From an uncultured Winogradskyella sp. (GTDB lineage: Bacteria > Bacteroidota > Bacteroidia > Flavobacteriales > Flavobacteriaceae), in NCBI RefSeq assembly GCF_947498005.1, contig NZ_CANMIW010000002.1, positions 372,001-436,000 of the forward strand: DNA of 64,000 nucleotides, read 5' to 3'. The notes under the pieces are model-generated. The model had not been told where the DNA came from. It made no database searches and saw only the letters and a list, made by a program, of their open reading frames with translations. Shown here piece after piece: positions 9,856 to 18,297 of this stretch (position 1 is its first letter; each line of letters starts with the position of its first letter). The position numbers and the translations under genes are program-made.

Positions 9856-9885
9856 AAAAACCCAGGCGCTGCCGTCTGGGTTTTT
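9856..9885. terminator. Intrinsic terminator between DUF4293 and the phosphoesterase gene
   Basis: AAAAACCCAG pairs with CTGGGTTTTT around a 10-base loop, followed by more Ts. It separates two convergent genes and can work in both directions. Confidence 0.85.
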
Positions 9886-9891
9886 TGTTTT

Positions 9892-10386
9892 TTATCGGGT
9901 TTCAAATTCTATCACTTCCAAGTCTGTTATATTTTTACCTTCAATTTTAAAACGAAGCATCGTTCTCACTTTATGAAAGCCATGTTTACCTGCAGCTCCA
10001 GGATTCATGTGTAGTAAATCTAATTTTTTGTCTGGCATCACTTTTAAAATATGTGAATGACCTGTGATAAATAGATCTGGCGGATTTGCAGCTAAAGCCT
10101 CTTTTACTTTATTACTATACTTTGGTGGATAACCACCAATGTGAGTAATCCAAACATCAACACCTTCGCACATAAATCTATTATGTAAAGGGAATTCAGC
10201 TCTTGCTTTAGCGTTATCGATATTCCCGTAAACGGCTTTTAAAGGTTTTAGTTCTACAATACGATCAGTTACTGATAAGTCGCCAATATCACCAGCATGC
10301 CAAACTTCATCAGCTTGTTTTACATATTTTAAAATAGCATCATCAATGTAACTATGTGTGTCAGATAAAAGGAGAATTTTTTTCAT
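9892..10386 (-). CDS. YfcE/MJ0936-type metallophosphoesterase
   Basis: Small calcineurin-like phosphoesterase of 164 residues with two metal-site motif sets: SDTH (about 8-11), GDIGD (about 32-36), GNID (about 54-57), a His in THIGGYPP, and GHSH followed by NPGA. The length fits the YfcE family of phosphodiesterases. The physiological substrate is unknown. It is transcribed divergently from truA. Confidence 0.9.
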   Translation of the reverse strand: MKKILLLSDTHSYIDDAILKYVKQADEVWHAGDIGDLSVTDRIVELKPLKAVYGNIDNAKARAEFPLHNRFMCEGVDVWITHIGGYPPKYSNKVKEALAANPPDLFITGHSHILKVMPDKKLDLLHMNPGAAGKHGFHKVRTMLRFKIEGKNITDLEVIEFETR

Positions 10387-10450
10387 ATTTGCTTTTTACG
10401 AAGACAGAAATCTTATTAATTATTTAGGATTTCTTTAGCATCTAAAACTG

Positions 10451-10458
10451 TAACTTTG
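10451..10458 (+). promoter_or_regulatory. -7 promoter element of truA
   Basis: TAACTTTG fits TAnnTTTG exactly. It overlaps a TTG at 10456 that could otherwise be read as the truA start, so transcription must begin downstream of that codon. This decides in favour of the TTG at 10483. Confidence 0.6.
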
Positions 10459-10482
10459 CATTTAACAAAAGTAAGATTTCTA

Positions 10483-11229
10483 TTGCGATTTTTCATAGAA
10501 CTTTCATATAATGGTAGAGCATATCATGGTTGGCAAAACCAACCCAATGCTATTTCTGTGCAAGAAGTATTAGAAAAGGCTTTGTCTACTATTTTGAAAG
10601 CTAAAATTTCAATTATGGGAGCAGGTAGAACAGATGCTGGTGTACATGCATCACAGATGTTTGCTCATTTTGATTTTGATGGCGAATTTCAATCGAAAGA
10701 TTTAGTGTATAAGCTCAATTCGTTATTACAAAAAGATATTGCCGTTACATCTATTTTTGAAGTAAAACCTGAAATGCATGCGCGTTTCTATGCAACGAGC
10801 AGAACATATAATTATAAGATTTCTACTTCAAAAAATGTTTTTGATTATGATTATGCTTATCTCGTACATCTACCTCTTAATCTAGAAGCGATGAATGAGG
10901 CTTGCAAAATTCTATTTCAATATAAAGATTTTCAATGCTTTTCTAAGTCGAATACAGATGTAAAAACGTATAATTGTGATATAATGGAAGCCTTTTGGGA
11001 ACAAAAAGAACATCAGCTAATATTCACAATTAAAGCAGATCGTTTTTTGAGAAACATGGTAAGAGCTATTGTTGGCACGATGGTAAATATTGGTTTAGGA
11101 AAATTAAATCCAGAAGATTTACATCATATCATTACTTCTAAAAATAGGAGTGAAGCCGGATTTTCGGTGCCAGCACATGGCTTATATTTAGAAGAAATAG
11201 TGTATCCTGAAACAATTAAAATAAACTAA
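10483..11229 (+). CDS. truA: tRNA pseudouridine(38-40) synthase TruA, TTG start
   Basis: Isomerises uridines 38-40 in the tRNA anticodon stem-loop. The catalytic Asp is in GAGRTDAGVHA. FIELSYNGRAYHGWQNQ, RTYNYKI and the C-terminal RFLRNMVRAIVGTM are TruA signatures. No ATG precedes the conserved N-terminus. The codon matching the usual family start (MRFFIEL...) is TTG at 10483. An in-frame TTG at 10456 lies inside the promoter -7 box and is unlikely. Length from 10483 is 248 residues, normal for the family. Confidence 0.92.
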   Translation: MRFFIELSYNGRAYHGWQNQPNAISVQEVLEKALSTILKAKISIMGAGRTDAGVHASQMFAHFDFDGEFQSKDLVYKLNSLLQKDIAVTSIFEVKPEMHARFYATSRTYNYKISTSKNVFDYDYAYLVHLPLNLEAMNEACKILFQYKDFQCFSKSNTDVKTYNCDIMEAFWEQKEHQLIFTIKADRFLRNMVRAIVGTMVNIGLGKLNPEDLHHIITSKNRSEAGFSVPAHGLYLEEIVYPETIKIN

Positions 11230-11231
11230 AA

Positions 11232-11256
11232 AGATACTGAAGCAAGTTCAGTAGAA
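11232..11256. repeat. Diverged copy of the CTGAA...TTCAG dispersed repeat
   Basis: AGATACTGAAGCAAGTTCAG closely resembles the repeat at 21783-21809 and 50679-50705 (AGATCCTGAAACAAGTTCAG). CTGAA and TTCAG form a short palindrome. The copy ends right before the ATG at 11258 and so forms the leader of the ABC gene. Confidence 0.5.
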
Positions 11257-11257
11257 G

Positions 11258-13027
11258 ATGGCAGAAAAGGAAAAGAAAATATTTGATGTATCGTTGTTTA
11301 CACGATTACTGCAGTACATAAAACCGTATCGCACTGTTTTTGTAATTTCATTAATTTGTGTTGTTGGCTTAGCAGTTTTTGGAGCACTTAGACCTTATAT
11401 TTTAAAAGAAGCTATTGACGTGCAAATAGCAGATAAAAAATACAATGGCTTTGTCTTGTATATGGTTATTATGCTTGTGCTCTTAATTTTAGAAGTTATT
11501 TCTCAACTCCTGTTTATTTATTATGCAAGTTGGTTAGGGCAGTCTGTGGTTAAGGATATCAGAGTTAAGCTGTTTAAGCATATGCTTAAATTTAAAATGA
11601 CCTATTTCGATAAATCTTCGGTAGGTGTGTTAATTACAAGAGCAGTAACTGATATGGAACGTATAGCAGATATATTTGGGCAAGGTCTGTTTATGATTTT
11701 TAGTGATATTCTGAAAATGTTAGTAGTAGCAGGCTTTATGGCATTTATAAATTTAAAGCTTAGTCTTATTGTTTTTGTGACCATGCCAATCGTGTTGTTT
11801 GCAACAAAGATCTTTCAGAAATATATGAAACGTGCTTTTGAAGATGTACGTACGGAAGTTTCTAATTTAAACTCATTTGTGCAAGAACGTGTAACAGGAA
11901 TGAAAATTCTTCAATTGTTTACAAGAGAAGAAACGGAATACAAGAACTTTAAAGCCATTAATGAACGTCATAAAAACGGTTGGATAAAAACGGTTTGGTA
12001 TAATTCCATATTCTTTCCTATTGCTGAGTTTTTAGGATCATTAACTTTGGCAATGGTTATTTTAGTTGGTGGATTTGATGCGCTCACAAAAGTGCCAGGT
12101 ACAACACTAGGTGATTTAATTTCATTTACGATGTTTATTCCAATGTTGTTTAGACCATTAAACCAAATCGCCAATAAATTCAACACCTTACAAATGGGAA
12201 TGGTGGCTGCAGATCGTGTTTTTAAAGTATTAGATACAACATCTAATATTGATGATTCTGGTACTATTGAGGCTAATCATTTTAAAGGTGCTATTGCGTT
12301 TAGTGATGTAAGATTTTCTTATGTAAAAGATGAAGAGGTCCTTAAAGGAATTTCTTTTAATGTTGAAGCAGGAGAAACAATTGCAATTGTAGGAGCAACT
12401 GGTGCAGGAAAATCAACGATTATTAATTTGTTGAATCGTTTTTACGATATCAATTCAGGAATTATTAAAGTCGATGACACTGATATAAAAGACATGACTT
12501 TAAGTTCATTAAGAAGCCAAATAGCAGTAGTATTACAAGATGTGTTTTTATTTGCAGATACAATTCTTAATAATATTACATTAAATAATGAAAATATTAC
12601 TGAGGAAGATGTTGTGAAAGCTGCGAAGGCGATTGGGATTCATGATTTTATTTCTAGTTTGCCAAACGGTTATCATTATAATGTGAAGGAAAGAGGTGTG
12701 ATGCTATCTTCTGGACAGCGCCAATTAATTTCGTTTTTAAGAGCTTATGTCACTAATCCAAGTATTTTAATATTAGATGAAGCAACGTCTTCTGTAGATT
12801 CATATTCAGAGCAATTAATACAAGATGCAACCGATAAAATTACGGAAGGTAGAACATCTATAGTTATTGCTCATCGATTAGCTACTATACAACAAGCAGA
12901 TAAAATCATAGTGATGGATGCTGGAGAAATTGTAGAAATTGGTACGCACAAATCACTTCTTGAAAAAGAAACAGGTTACTACAAAAACCTTTATGAAGTA
13001 CAATTTTTAAAGGCAGAAGCGGTTTAG
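11258..13027 (+). CDS. ABC exporter, fused permease-ATPase (MsbA/LmrA-like)
   Basis: Half-transporter of 589 residues that works as a homo- or heterodimer in the inner membrane. The N-terminal transmembrane domain has six helices (about 20-320). The nucleotide-binding domain follows: Walker A GATGAGKST (about 380), Q-loop VLQDVFLF, signature LSSGQ, Walker B ILILDEATSSVD and H-loop VIAHRLATI. The signature has Ser instead of the first Gly of LSGGQ, common in this subgroup. Substrate unknown; lipid or drug export is typical. It starts 28 bases after truA and may be cotranscribed with it. Confidence 0.93.
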   Translation: MAEKEKKIFDVSLFTRLLQYIKPYRTVFVISLICVVGLAVFGALRPYILKEAIDVQIADKKYNGFVLYMVIMLVLLILEVISQLLFIYYASWLGQSVVKDIRVKLFKHMLKFKMTYFDKSSVGVLITRAVTDMERIADIFGQGLFMIFSDILKMLVVAGFMAFINLKLSLIVFVTMPIVLFATKIFQKYMKRAFEDVRTEVSNLNSFVQERVTGMKILQLFTREETEYKNFKAINERHKNGWIKTVWYNSIFFPIAEFLGSLTLAMVILVGGFDALTKVPGTTLGDLISFTMFIPMLFRPLNQIANKFNTLQMGMVAADRVFKVLDTTSNIDDSGTIEANHFKGAIAFSDVRFSYVKDEEVLKGISFNVEAGETIAIVGATGAGKSTIINLLNRFYDINSGIIKVDDTDIKDMTLSSLRSQIAVVLQDVFLFADTILNNITLNNENITEEDVVKAAKAIGIHDFISSLPNGYHYNVKERGVMLSSGQRQLISFLRAYVTNPSILILDEATSSVDSYSEQLIQDATDKITEGRTSIVIAHRLATIQQADKIIVMDAGEIVEIGTHKSLLEKETGYYKNLYEVQFLKAEAV

Positions 13028-13123
13028 TTTTGCTAAAAAAAAAAACTGTATTGTAAATAGGTTTGAGGTATTTATAAATTATTTTAAAAATTATACAAAA
13101 GGATTTGAAGTCTACATAATGTT

Positions 13124-13903
13124 TTAAATAGATAGTATTATAAATAGTAAAGTAATTATAATACCAATAATAAACATGGAGGTCAATGCGATGAAACTTG
13201 CAATGATGAATCTCAAAAATGCAGCCCAAAACGTATCTTTAAATACGCGTTTCAAAATATAGAATAAATAAAGAAGTGTTGGAATAAATAATGCTAAAGA
13301 TACTATATAGTATTCAACGCCTATTATGGCGAATAAGGTTCCAAATACAGCTGTAAGTATAATAATTTGAGCATTATAATATAAATTAATAACAATATGT
13401 TCTGTGTAATTATAAACTCTTTCGTTTAAGATATAATAGGTAAACCATGTCCCAAAGGCGTAGAAGGGAACAAATAAAATATATAATATACTCTGGGATT
13501 TGCTAAAAAAATCAGTGTTGATATTTTTGAAAGGATTATCTTTTTGTGATGATGAAGAATTAAGGCCGTCCACAAAACCACTCTGAAAATCTAAAGATTC
13601 TTTAAAAAACGTACTCATTATAAATAACTGAATACCAGCTAAGGTTAATGCAATGGCAAAATATTGTAAAACATCAATATATTTTTTTCTTGTCCCATCT
13701 ATATAACTAACAATAACCATTTCTGGTTTAGTAAAAAGATGAATAAAAGTGCGCAGGAATTTGTTATCTACGCAAAGAAATTGCTCATTAACTTGCGCGA
13801 CTAAAACTTTTGGTTTTAATCTATTCTGAATGATTTTTGCACCACACTCGTCACAAAATTTTTGTGATTCCCTTAATGTATTATTACAGTTTTTACAGTT
13901 CAC
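13124..13903 (-). CDS. Zinc-ribbon membrane protein, DUF3667-like, GTG start
   Basis: 259 residues. The N-terminal zinc ribbon has two CxxC-type pairs (CKNC...CDEC), as in DUF3667 proteins. A soluble linker and about five hydrophobic segments follow, filling the C-terminal two-thirds. The start is GTG; its first base overlaps the last base of the cdaA stop (TAGTG), so translation is probably coupled to cdaA. Function is unknown. Coupling to the c-di-AMP synthase suggests, but does not show, a role in cell envelope or osmotic homeostasis. Confidence 0.72.
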   Translation of the reverse strand: MNCKNCNNTLRESQKFCDECGAKIIQNRLKPKVLVAQVNEQFLCVDNKFLRTFIHLFTKPEMVIVSYIDGTRKKYIDVLQYFAIALTLAGIQLFIMSTFFKESLDFQSGFVDGLNSSSSQKDNPFKNINTDFFSKSQSILYILFVPFYAFGTWFTYYILNERVYNYTEHIVINLYYNAQIIILTAVFGTLFAIIGVEYYIVSLALFIPTLLYLFYILKRVFKDTFWAAFLRFIIASFIALTSMFIIGIIITLLFIILSI

Positions 13904-14685
13904 TAGCCTAAATCTTCTTTTATTTTTTGAATGAGATCGTCAGTGTTACTGAACATAACAAATTCTCCATTTTTAATATAAGATATTTGCCCTGTTTCTT
14001 CACTTACACAAAGTGCTAATGCATCAGTTTTTTCGGTAATACCAATTGCAGCTCTGTGACGTAATCCAAATCGCTCCGGAATATTCTTTTCATTGTTAAC
14101 AGGCAAAATAACACGTGTCGCCTTAACCACATTTTTATCAATTATAATTGCGCCATCATGCAATGGACTATTTTTAAAAAAGATACTTTCTATGATGGGT
14201 TGAGAGACTAAAATATTCATTTCGTCTCCAGTGTTTGTCAAAAAATCGAGATTGTTGTTGCGTTCAATTACAATTAAAGCACCAGTATTTGAAGATCCCA
14301 TTTTGTTACAAGCATTAATAATAGCATCAATATCTGTAGAGGTTTGATCTTCGTTTTTTAAGAATTTAAAGTTCTTAAAAATCCCTTTTTTACCACCAAT
14401 ATTTGTGGAGCCAACGAGCAATAAAAATTTTCTAATTTCTGGTTGAAAGACCACAATCAAGGCAATAATACCAACCTTCATAAAACCATCAAAAATGCTG
14501 TATAGCATCTGCATATTGAGATAGTCGGTTAAACGCCAAGCAAAATAAATAACAAGTATTCCGATAAAAATATTGATGGCAACAGTACCTTTTACAAGCT
14601 TATATATGTAATATAGAAGAATAGCAACGAGGAAGACATCCACGAAGTCTATAAATCTAAAATCCCAAAGTTGTAAGTTTTCCAA
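13903..14685 (-). CDS. cdaA: Diadenylate cyclase CdaA (c-di-AMP synthase)
   Basis: Makes cyclic di-AMP from two ATP. Three N-terminal transmembrane helices (about 10-90) precede the DisA_N/DAC domain with the catalytic motifs DGA (in SPLHDGAIII) and RHR (in FGLRHRAAIGI). Length of 260 residues and architecture match membrane CdaA. It lies in a minus-strand set folP - lipoprotein - cdaA - zinc-ribbon protein. No c-di-AMP phosphodiesterase is seen in the window. Confidence 0.95.
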   Translation of the reverse strand: MENLQLWDFRFIDFVDVFLVAILLYYIYKLVKGTVAINIFIGILVIYFAWRLTDYLNMQMLYSIFDGFMKVGIIALIVVFQPEIRKFLLLVGSTNIGGKKGIFKNFKFLKNEDQTSTDIDAIINACNKMGSSNTGALIVIERNNNLDFLTNTGDEMNILVSQPIIESIFFKNSPLHDGAIIIDKNVVKATRVILPVNNEKNIPERFGLRHRAAIGITEKTDALALCVSEETGQISYIKNGEFVMFSNTDDLIQKIKEDLG

Positions 14686-14720
14686 GCGATTAGTGTTTTT
14701 GCTAATTTAATAATTAATGT

Positions 14721-15464
14721 TTAGTAAATGAATTCAGTAGAGTCAATTATTATTTTCGCTGAGTCCAATTTTGATAATTCTGACTTTATTGAAATATAAT
14801 CCTGAAAAGTCATGTTTTCATCAAAATAAGGTTTTAAGTAGAAAAGGTTAACCGATTTGTTAGTCCCAATTAAGAAATTACAATAATCTTGAATCATATT
14901 CTTCTCGACCTTAGCACTTCCAAAATAAATGTCTTTAATTGAATTGAATTTTATCTCAAATTCTTGAGTTATATCAGGACCTTTATGAAAACCGTTCATT
15001 AAAGAATCATTTAGCTGAGAGGTCTTTTCTTTAAGTTTTTGTTCGTTTATAATTTCTGAATAAGAAAAGTCAATTGAATATTTATAAGTCTTATAAGAAG
15101 TATCCGTAAAATCCATAAACCCCAGATTTTCAATACTTATATCATTACATGAAAAGTAATTTCTAGCCGCTTCATTTTTATGCATTTCTGCATTTCGTTT
15201 TTTGTCTTGTAAGAATTTAATGTGCGGAATAGCTTGTTTTAATGTCAAACGTTTATCTACATTAACCAGCCAATTGGTAGTAATTATTAAATTCTTTCGG
15301 TTTAATAATGTAGAATCTGGTTGTGTTTCATCATAAAATATATAAGCAGGAGACACATCTAAGACTTCTGTTATTTCTGCGTTTTCAATTTCTGGCAATA
15401 GTAGAACACGTTCGTTATCACAGCTAAAGCAACATAGAATGATTAAGAGATATATAATGCGCAT
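14721..15464 (-). CDS. Lipoprotein of unknown function in the folP-cdaA operon
   Basis: 247 residues with a signal peptide and lipobox (CCFSC) at the start. I recognise no catalytic motif. The mature part is mixed alpha/beta, with Lys/Glu-rich stretches and a C-terminal segment ending TIIDSTEFIY-like. It lies 3 bases after the folP stop and 35 bases before the cdaA start, so it is in the same operon. It is probably exposed to the periplasm. I do not recognise the family. Confidence 0.7.
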   Translation of the reverse strand: MRIIYLLIILCCFSCDNERVLLLPEIENAEITEVLDVSPAYIFYDETQPDSTLLNRKNLIITTNWLVNVDKRLTLKQAIPHIKFLQDKKRNAEMHKNEAARNYFSCNDISIENLGFMDFTDTSYKTYKYSIDFSYSEIINEQKLKEKTSQLNDSLMNGFHKGPDITQEFEIKFNSIKDIYFGSAKVEKNMIQDYCNFLIGTNKSVNLFYLKPYFDENMTFQDYISIKSELSKLDSAKIIIDSTEFIY

Positions 15465-15467
15465 AGG

Positions 15468-16295
15468 TTAATTAGATTTCAGTTGATTATAAAGTGTAAT
15501 ACATTCCATGGCTTCTTTAACATCATGGACGCGTAATAGTTTTGCACCTTTTTGCAAAGCAACCATGTGTAAGGCGGTTGTGCCATTTAAAGCTTCTTGT
15601 GAGGTTGAATTCAAAGTTTTGTAAATCATAGATTTTCTAGAAATTCCAGCAAGGATAGGCTTGTCTAGCATCTGTAATAACTCTAATTGGTTTAATAATT
15701 CAAAATTTTGTTCTGTTGTTTTTGCAAATCCAAATCCAGGATCAACGATTATATCATTAATTTTTTCTTGGTGTGCAGCTTCAATACGTTCGGCAAAATA
15801 AGAAATTACTTCTTTGGTTAAATCAGTGTATTGCGTTTGCTGTTGCATGGTTTTGGGCGTGCCTTTCATGTGCATCATTATATAAGGCACACTAAGTTTT
15901 CCAACGACTGCAAGCATATTAGAATCAAGTTGACCTGCCGAAATATCATTAACTAAAGCAGCACCAGCTTCAACACTTTGTTTAGCAACTTCACTCCTAA
16001 AGGTATCAATAGAAATTAAGATATTAGGAAAATGCTTCAATATTAACTCAATGACAGGTAAAACACGACTAAGTTCTTCGGCTTCACTAACATCATCTGC
16101 ATTTGGTCTAGAACTGTACCCACCAATATCTATAAAAGTGGCTTGGTGTTTTAGCATGGTTTCCACCTGATTTAAAATTTCGGTTTCATCCTTGTATTTT
16201 CCACCATCAAAAAATGAATCTGGTGTAACATTAAGGATTCCCATTACTTTAGGCATCGATAAATCGATTAATTTTCCTTTACAATTTATATTCAT
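15468..16295 (-). CDS. folP: Dihydropteroate synthase
   Basis: Joins p-aminobenzoate to dihydropterin pyrophosphate in folate synthesis. TIM-barrel signatures are MGILNVTPDSFFDGG (about 18), FIDIGGYSSRP (about 57), SIDTFR, VNDISAG, DPGFGFAKT and the phosphate-binding GISRKS near the end. The 275-residue length is normal. It is the first gene of the operon that continues to the c-di-AMP synthase. Confidence 0.96.
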   Translation of the reverse strand: MNINCKGKLIDLSMPKVMGILNVTPDSFFDGGKYKDETEILNQVETMLKHQATFIDIGGYSSRPNADDVSEAEELSRVLPVIELILKHFPNILISIDTFRSEVAKQSVEAGAALVNDISAGQLDSNMLAVVGKLSVPYIMMHMKGTPKTMQQQTQYTDLTKEVISYFAERIEAAHQEKINDIIVDPGFGFAKTTEQNFELLNQLELLQMLDKPILAGISRKSMIYKTLNSTSQEALNGTTALHMVALQKGAKLLRVHDVKEAMECITLYNQLKSN

Positions 16296-16484
16296 GTTTC
16301 ATCTTATAAAGGCCTTAAGAAAACTTTAAACCTCAAACTTTGAACTTCTAATTTATTTATGCGAAATTTACGGAAATTTTACTCGATAATCGAGAATTAC
16401 ATTATTCTAGTAAAGCCGTTATTCTAATTGTATTTAGGCTAACTAATTTTTTCAAACTTTATACTAGAATCTAATTTTTAATAG

Positions 16485-17027
16485 ATGCAAGATACTTCAA
16501 AACAATACGATGCTGTTATCGCAAAATGTAGGGCACTTTTTGTAAATAAAATGAGTGATTATGGTAGTGCATGGCGCATTTTAAGATTACCATCTTTAAC
16601 CGATCAGATTTTTATAAAAGCACAACGCATTAGAGGCTTGCAACAAAACGATGTTAGAAAAGTAGATGAAGGCGAAGTAAGCGAGTTTATTGGCATTATT
16701 AATTATTGTGCCATGGCATTGGTACAATTAGAAAAAGGTGTGGTGGAGCAACCAGATTTAGATACTGAAGAAGCTACAGAACTTTACGACGAAAAAATTG
16801 CGGTCACTAAGCAATTAATGCTAGACAAAAATCACGATTATGGCGAAGCTTGGCGAGATATGCGTGTAAGCTCATTAACCGATTTAATTTTACAAAAATT
16901 ATTACGCGTAAAGCAAATTGAAGACAATGCTGGGAAGACTTTAGTAAGCGAAGGTATTGATGCTAATTATCAAGATATGATTAATTATGCTGTTTTTGCA
17001 ATGATTCATTTAGGAGAAGGTCAATAG
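16485..17027 (+). CDS. DUF1599 protein with two tandem domain copies
   Basis: 180 residues made of two repeats of about 85 residues. The first carries KMSDYGSAWRILRLPSLTDQ and the second carries KNHDYGEAWRDMRVSSLTDL, each ending in an INYxxxA helix. This is the DUF1599 layout, which I recall being linked to nucleotide-modification domains; that link is from memory. Function is unproven. It is followed 18 bases later by the DoxX-like gene, probably in one operon. The 189-base gap before it contains a 13-base palindrome CTCGATAATCGAG at 16382 and no gene. Confidence 0.8.
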   Translation: MQDTSKQYDAVIAKCRALFVNKMSDYGSAWRILRLPSLTDQIFIKAQRIRGLQQNDVRKVDEGEVSEFIGIINYCAMALVQLEKGVVEQPDLDTEEATELYDEKIAVTKQLMLDKNHDYGEAWRDMRVSSLTDLILQKLLRVKQIEDNAGKTLVSEGIDANYQDMINYAVFAMIHLGEGQ

Positions 17028-17045
17028 TTTAGAAGATATAATTTT

Positions 17046-18140
17046 ATGAAATACATAGTACAACTTAGTAGAATATTTACAGGAATATTATTTATAATTT
17101 CAGGATTTATTAAGCTAAATGATCCGTTAGGATTTTCATACAAACTTGAAGAGTACTTTAGTGCAGATGTCTTAAATATGGAATTTTTAATTCCATTTGC
17201 GCTAGGTATTTCTGTAATTGTAGTGGTATTTGAGGTTGTTTTAGGTGTATTTCTTTTAATAGGCTATAAACCAAAATTTACCGTTTGGAGCTTACTATTA
17301 ATGATTGTGTTTTTTACGTTTTTAACGTTCTATTCTGCTTATTTCGATAAAGTTAAAGATTGTGGATGTTTTGGAGATGCGCTAAAACTAACACCATGGG
17401 AAAGCTTTACAAAAGATTTAATCTTACTTGTTTTAATTTTAATATTGTTTGTGGGCATAAAACATATCAAACCAATTTTCACCAAACTGCCAACAACAAT
17501 TATTGCTTTGTTAAGTTTTATAGTTTCACTTTGGTTTGGTTACCATGTTTTAATGCATTTGCCATCTATTGATTTTAGAGCATATGCCATTGGTAAAAAC
17601 ATACAAGAGCAGATTATAACGCCTGAGGATGCGCCAAAGCCAGTTTCAGAATATACTTGGACGTTTAATGTAAATGGCGAAAACCAAGAGTTTATTACAA
17701 ATGGTAGTTATCCAAAAGTAGATGGAGAATATGTGAGTGTAGAAACTAAAGTCATTGATGAAGGATACATTCCACCAATTCAAGATTTTACGATTGAAGT
17801 CGATGGAGAAAACCAATTAGACTATTTCTTAGGTATAGATAAATTACTAATTATTACCATTTATGCTAAAGAGAAAACCGAAGCACAAGGTGTAGCTGAG
17901 ATAAAAGCATTAACTGATAGAGCTATAGCAAAAGGATATACTGTAATTGGTATTTCGGCTTCAAGTTCAGATGATATGGCGCAATTGGCTAAAGAGAACG
18001 ATCTTAAATTTAACTTTTATGCTACCGACGAAAAAGTGGTAAAAACCATAGTGCGTTCTAATCCAGGTGTCATAATTTTAAATAAAGGCACAGTGGTGAA
18101 CAAAGCTCACTGGAATGATTTTGAAGATGTAGAATTGTAG
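17046..18140 (+). CDS. DoxX/MauE-like membrane protein with C-terminal thioredoxin-like domain (BT_3928 type)
   Basis: 364 residues. There are four or five membrane helices in the first 180 residues, with MKYIVQLSRIFTGILFIISG and GFIKLNDPLG typical of the DoxX/MauE family. A conserved DCGCFGDAL motif lies between helices. The C-terminal 110 residues (from about 255) look like a thioredoxin or peroxiredoxin fold, but no CxxC is present in that domain. The likely role is redox chemistry at the inner membrane, with the Cys pair in the membrane domain. The specific partner is unknown. Confidence 0.78.
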   Translation: MKYIVQLSRIFTGILFIISGFIKLNDPLGFSYKLEEYFSADVLNMEFLIPFALGISVIVVVFEVVLGVFLLIGYKPKFTVWSLLLMIVFFTFLTFYSAYFDKVKDCGCFGDALKLTPWESFTKDLILLVLILILFVGIKHIKPIFTKLPTTIIALLSFIVSLWFGYHVLMHLPSIDFRAYAIGKNIQEQIITPEDAPKPVSEYTWTFNVNGENQEFITNGSYPKVDGEYVSVETKVIDEGYIPPIQDFTIEVDGENQLDYFLGIDKLLIITIYAKEKTEAQGVAEIKALTDRAIAKGYTVIGISASSSDDMAQLAKENDLKFNFYATDEKVVKTIVRSNPGVIILNKGTVVNKAHWNDFEDVEL

Positions 18141-18297
18141 TATTCGGTTTTCAGTGTTCAGTAAGCAGTTCACAGTATTCAGTAACAGTAAGCAGTAGTC
18201 AGTATCTAGTTATAGGTTTACTCTATGAATTGCGTAATTTATAAATTTTGAATTCAATTTTTTAACAACCAACAACCAACAACCAACAACCAACAAC
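18141..18297. repeat. Intergenic tract of degenerate heptamers (NNCAGTN) and CAACAAC repeats
   Basis: From 18150 to about 18209 the sequence is a run of seven-base units of the form TTCAGTG, TTCAGTA, AGCAGTT, CACAGTA, TTCAGTA, AGCAGTA, GTCAGTA. From about 18265 to 18297 it becomes a direct repeat of AACAACC/CAACAAC. It lies directly before the non-ATG start of the permease gene. Confidence 0.7.

Noticed and set aside
12906-13229. Minus-strand open frame overlapping the end of the ABC exporter and the zinc-ribbon gene
   Set aside because: It overlaps two well-supported genes in other frames and has no recognisable protein features.
16382-16394. CTCGATAATCGAG palindrome as a regulator site
   Set aside because: A single short palindrome with no matching regulator or second copy; it is too weak to claim.
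18265-18297. CAACAAC tandem units that might suggest a CRISPR-like or satellite array
   Set aside because: Units are 5-7 bases without spacers; this is a simple-sequence tract, not CRISPR.
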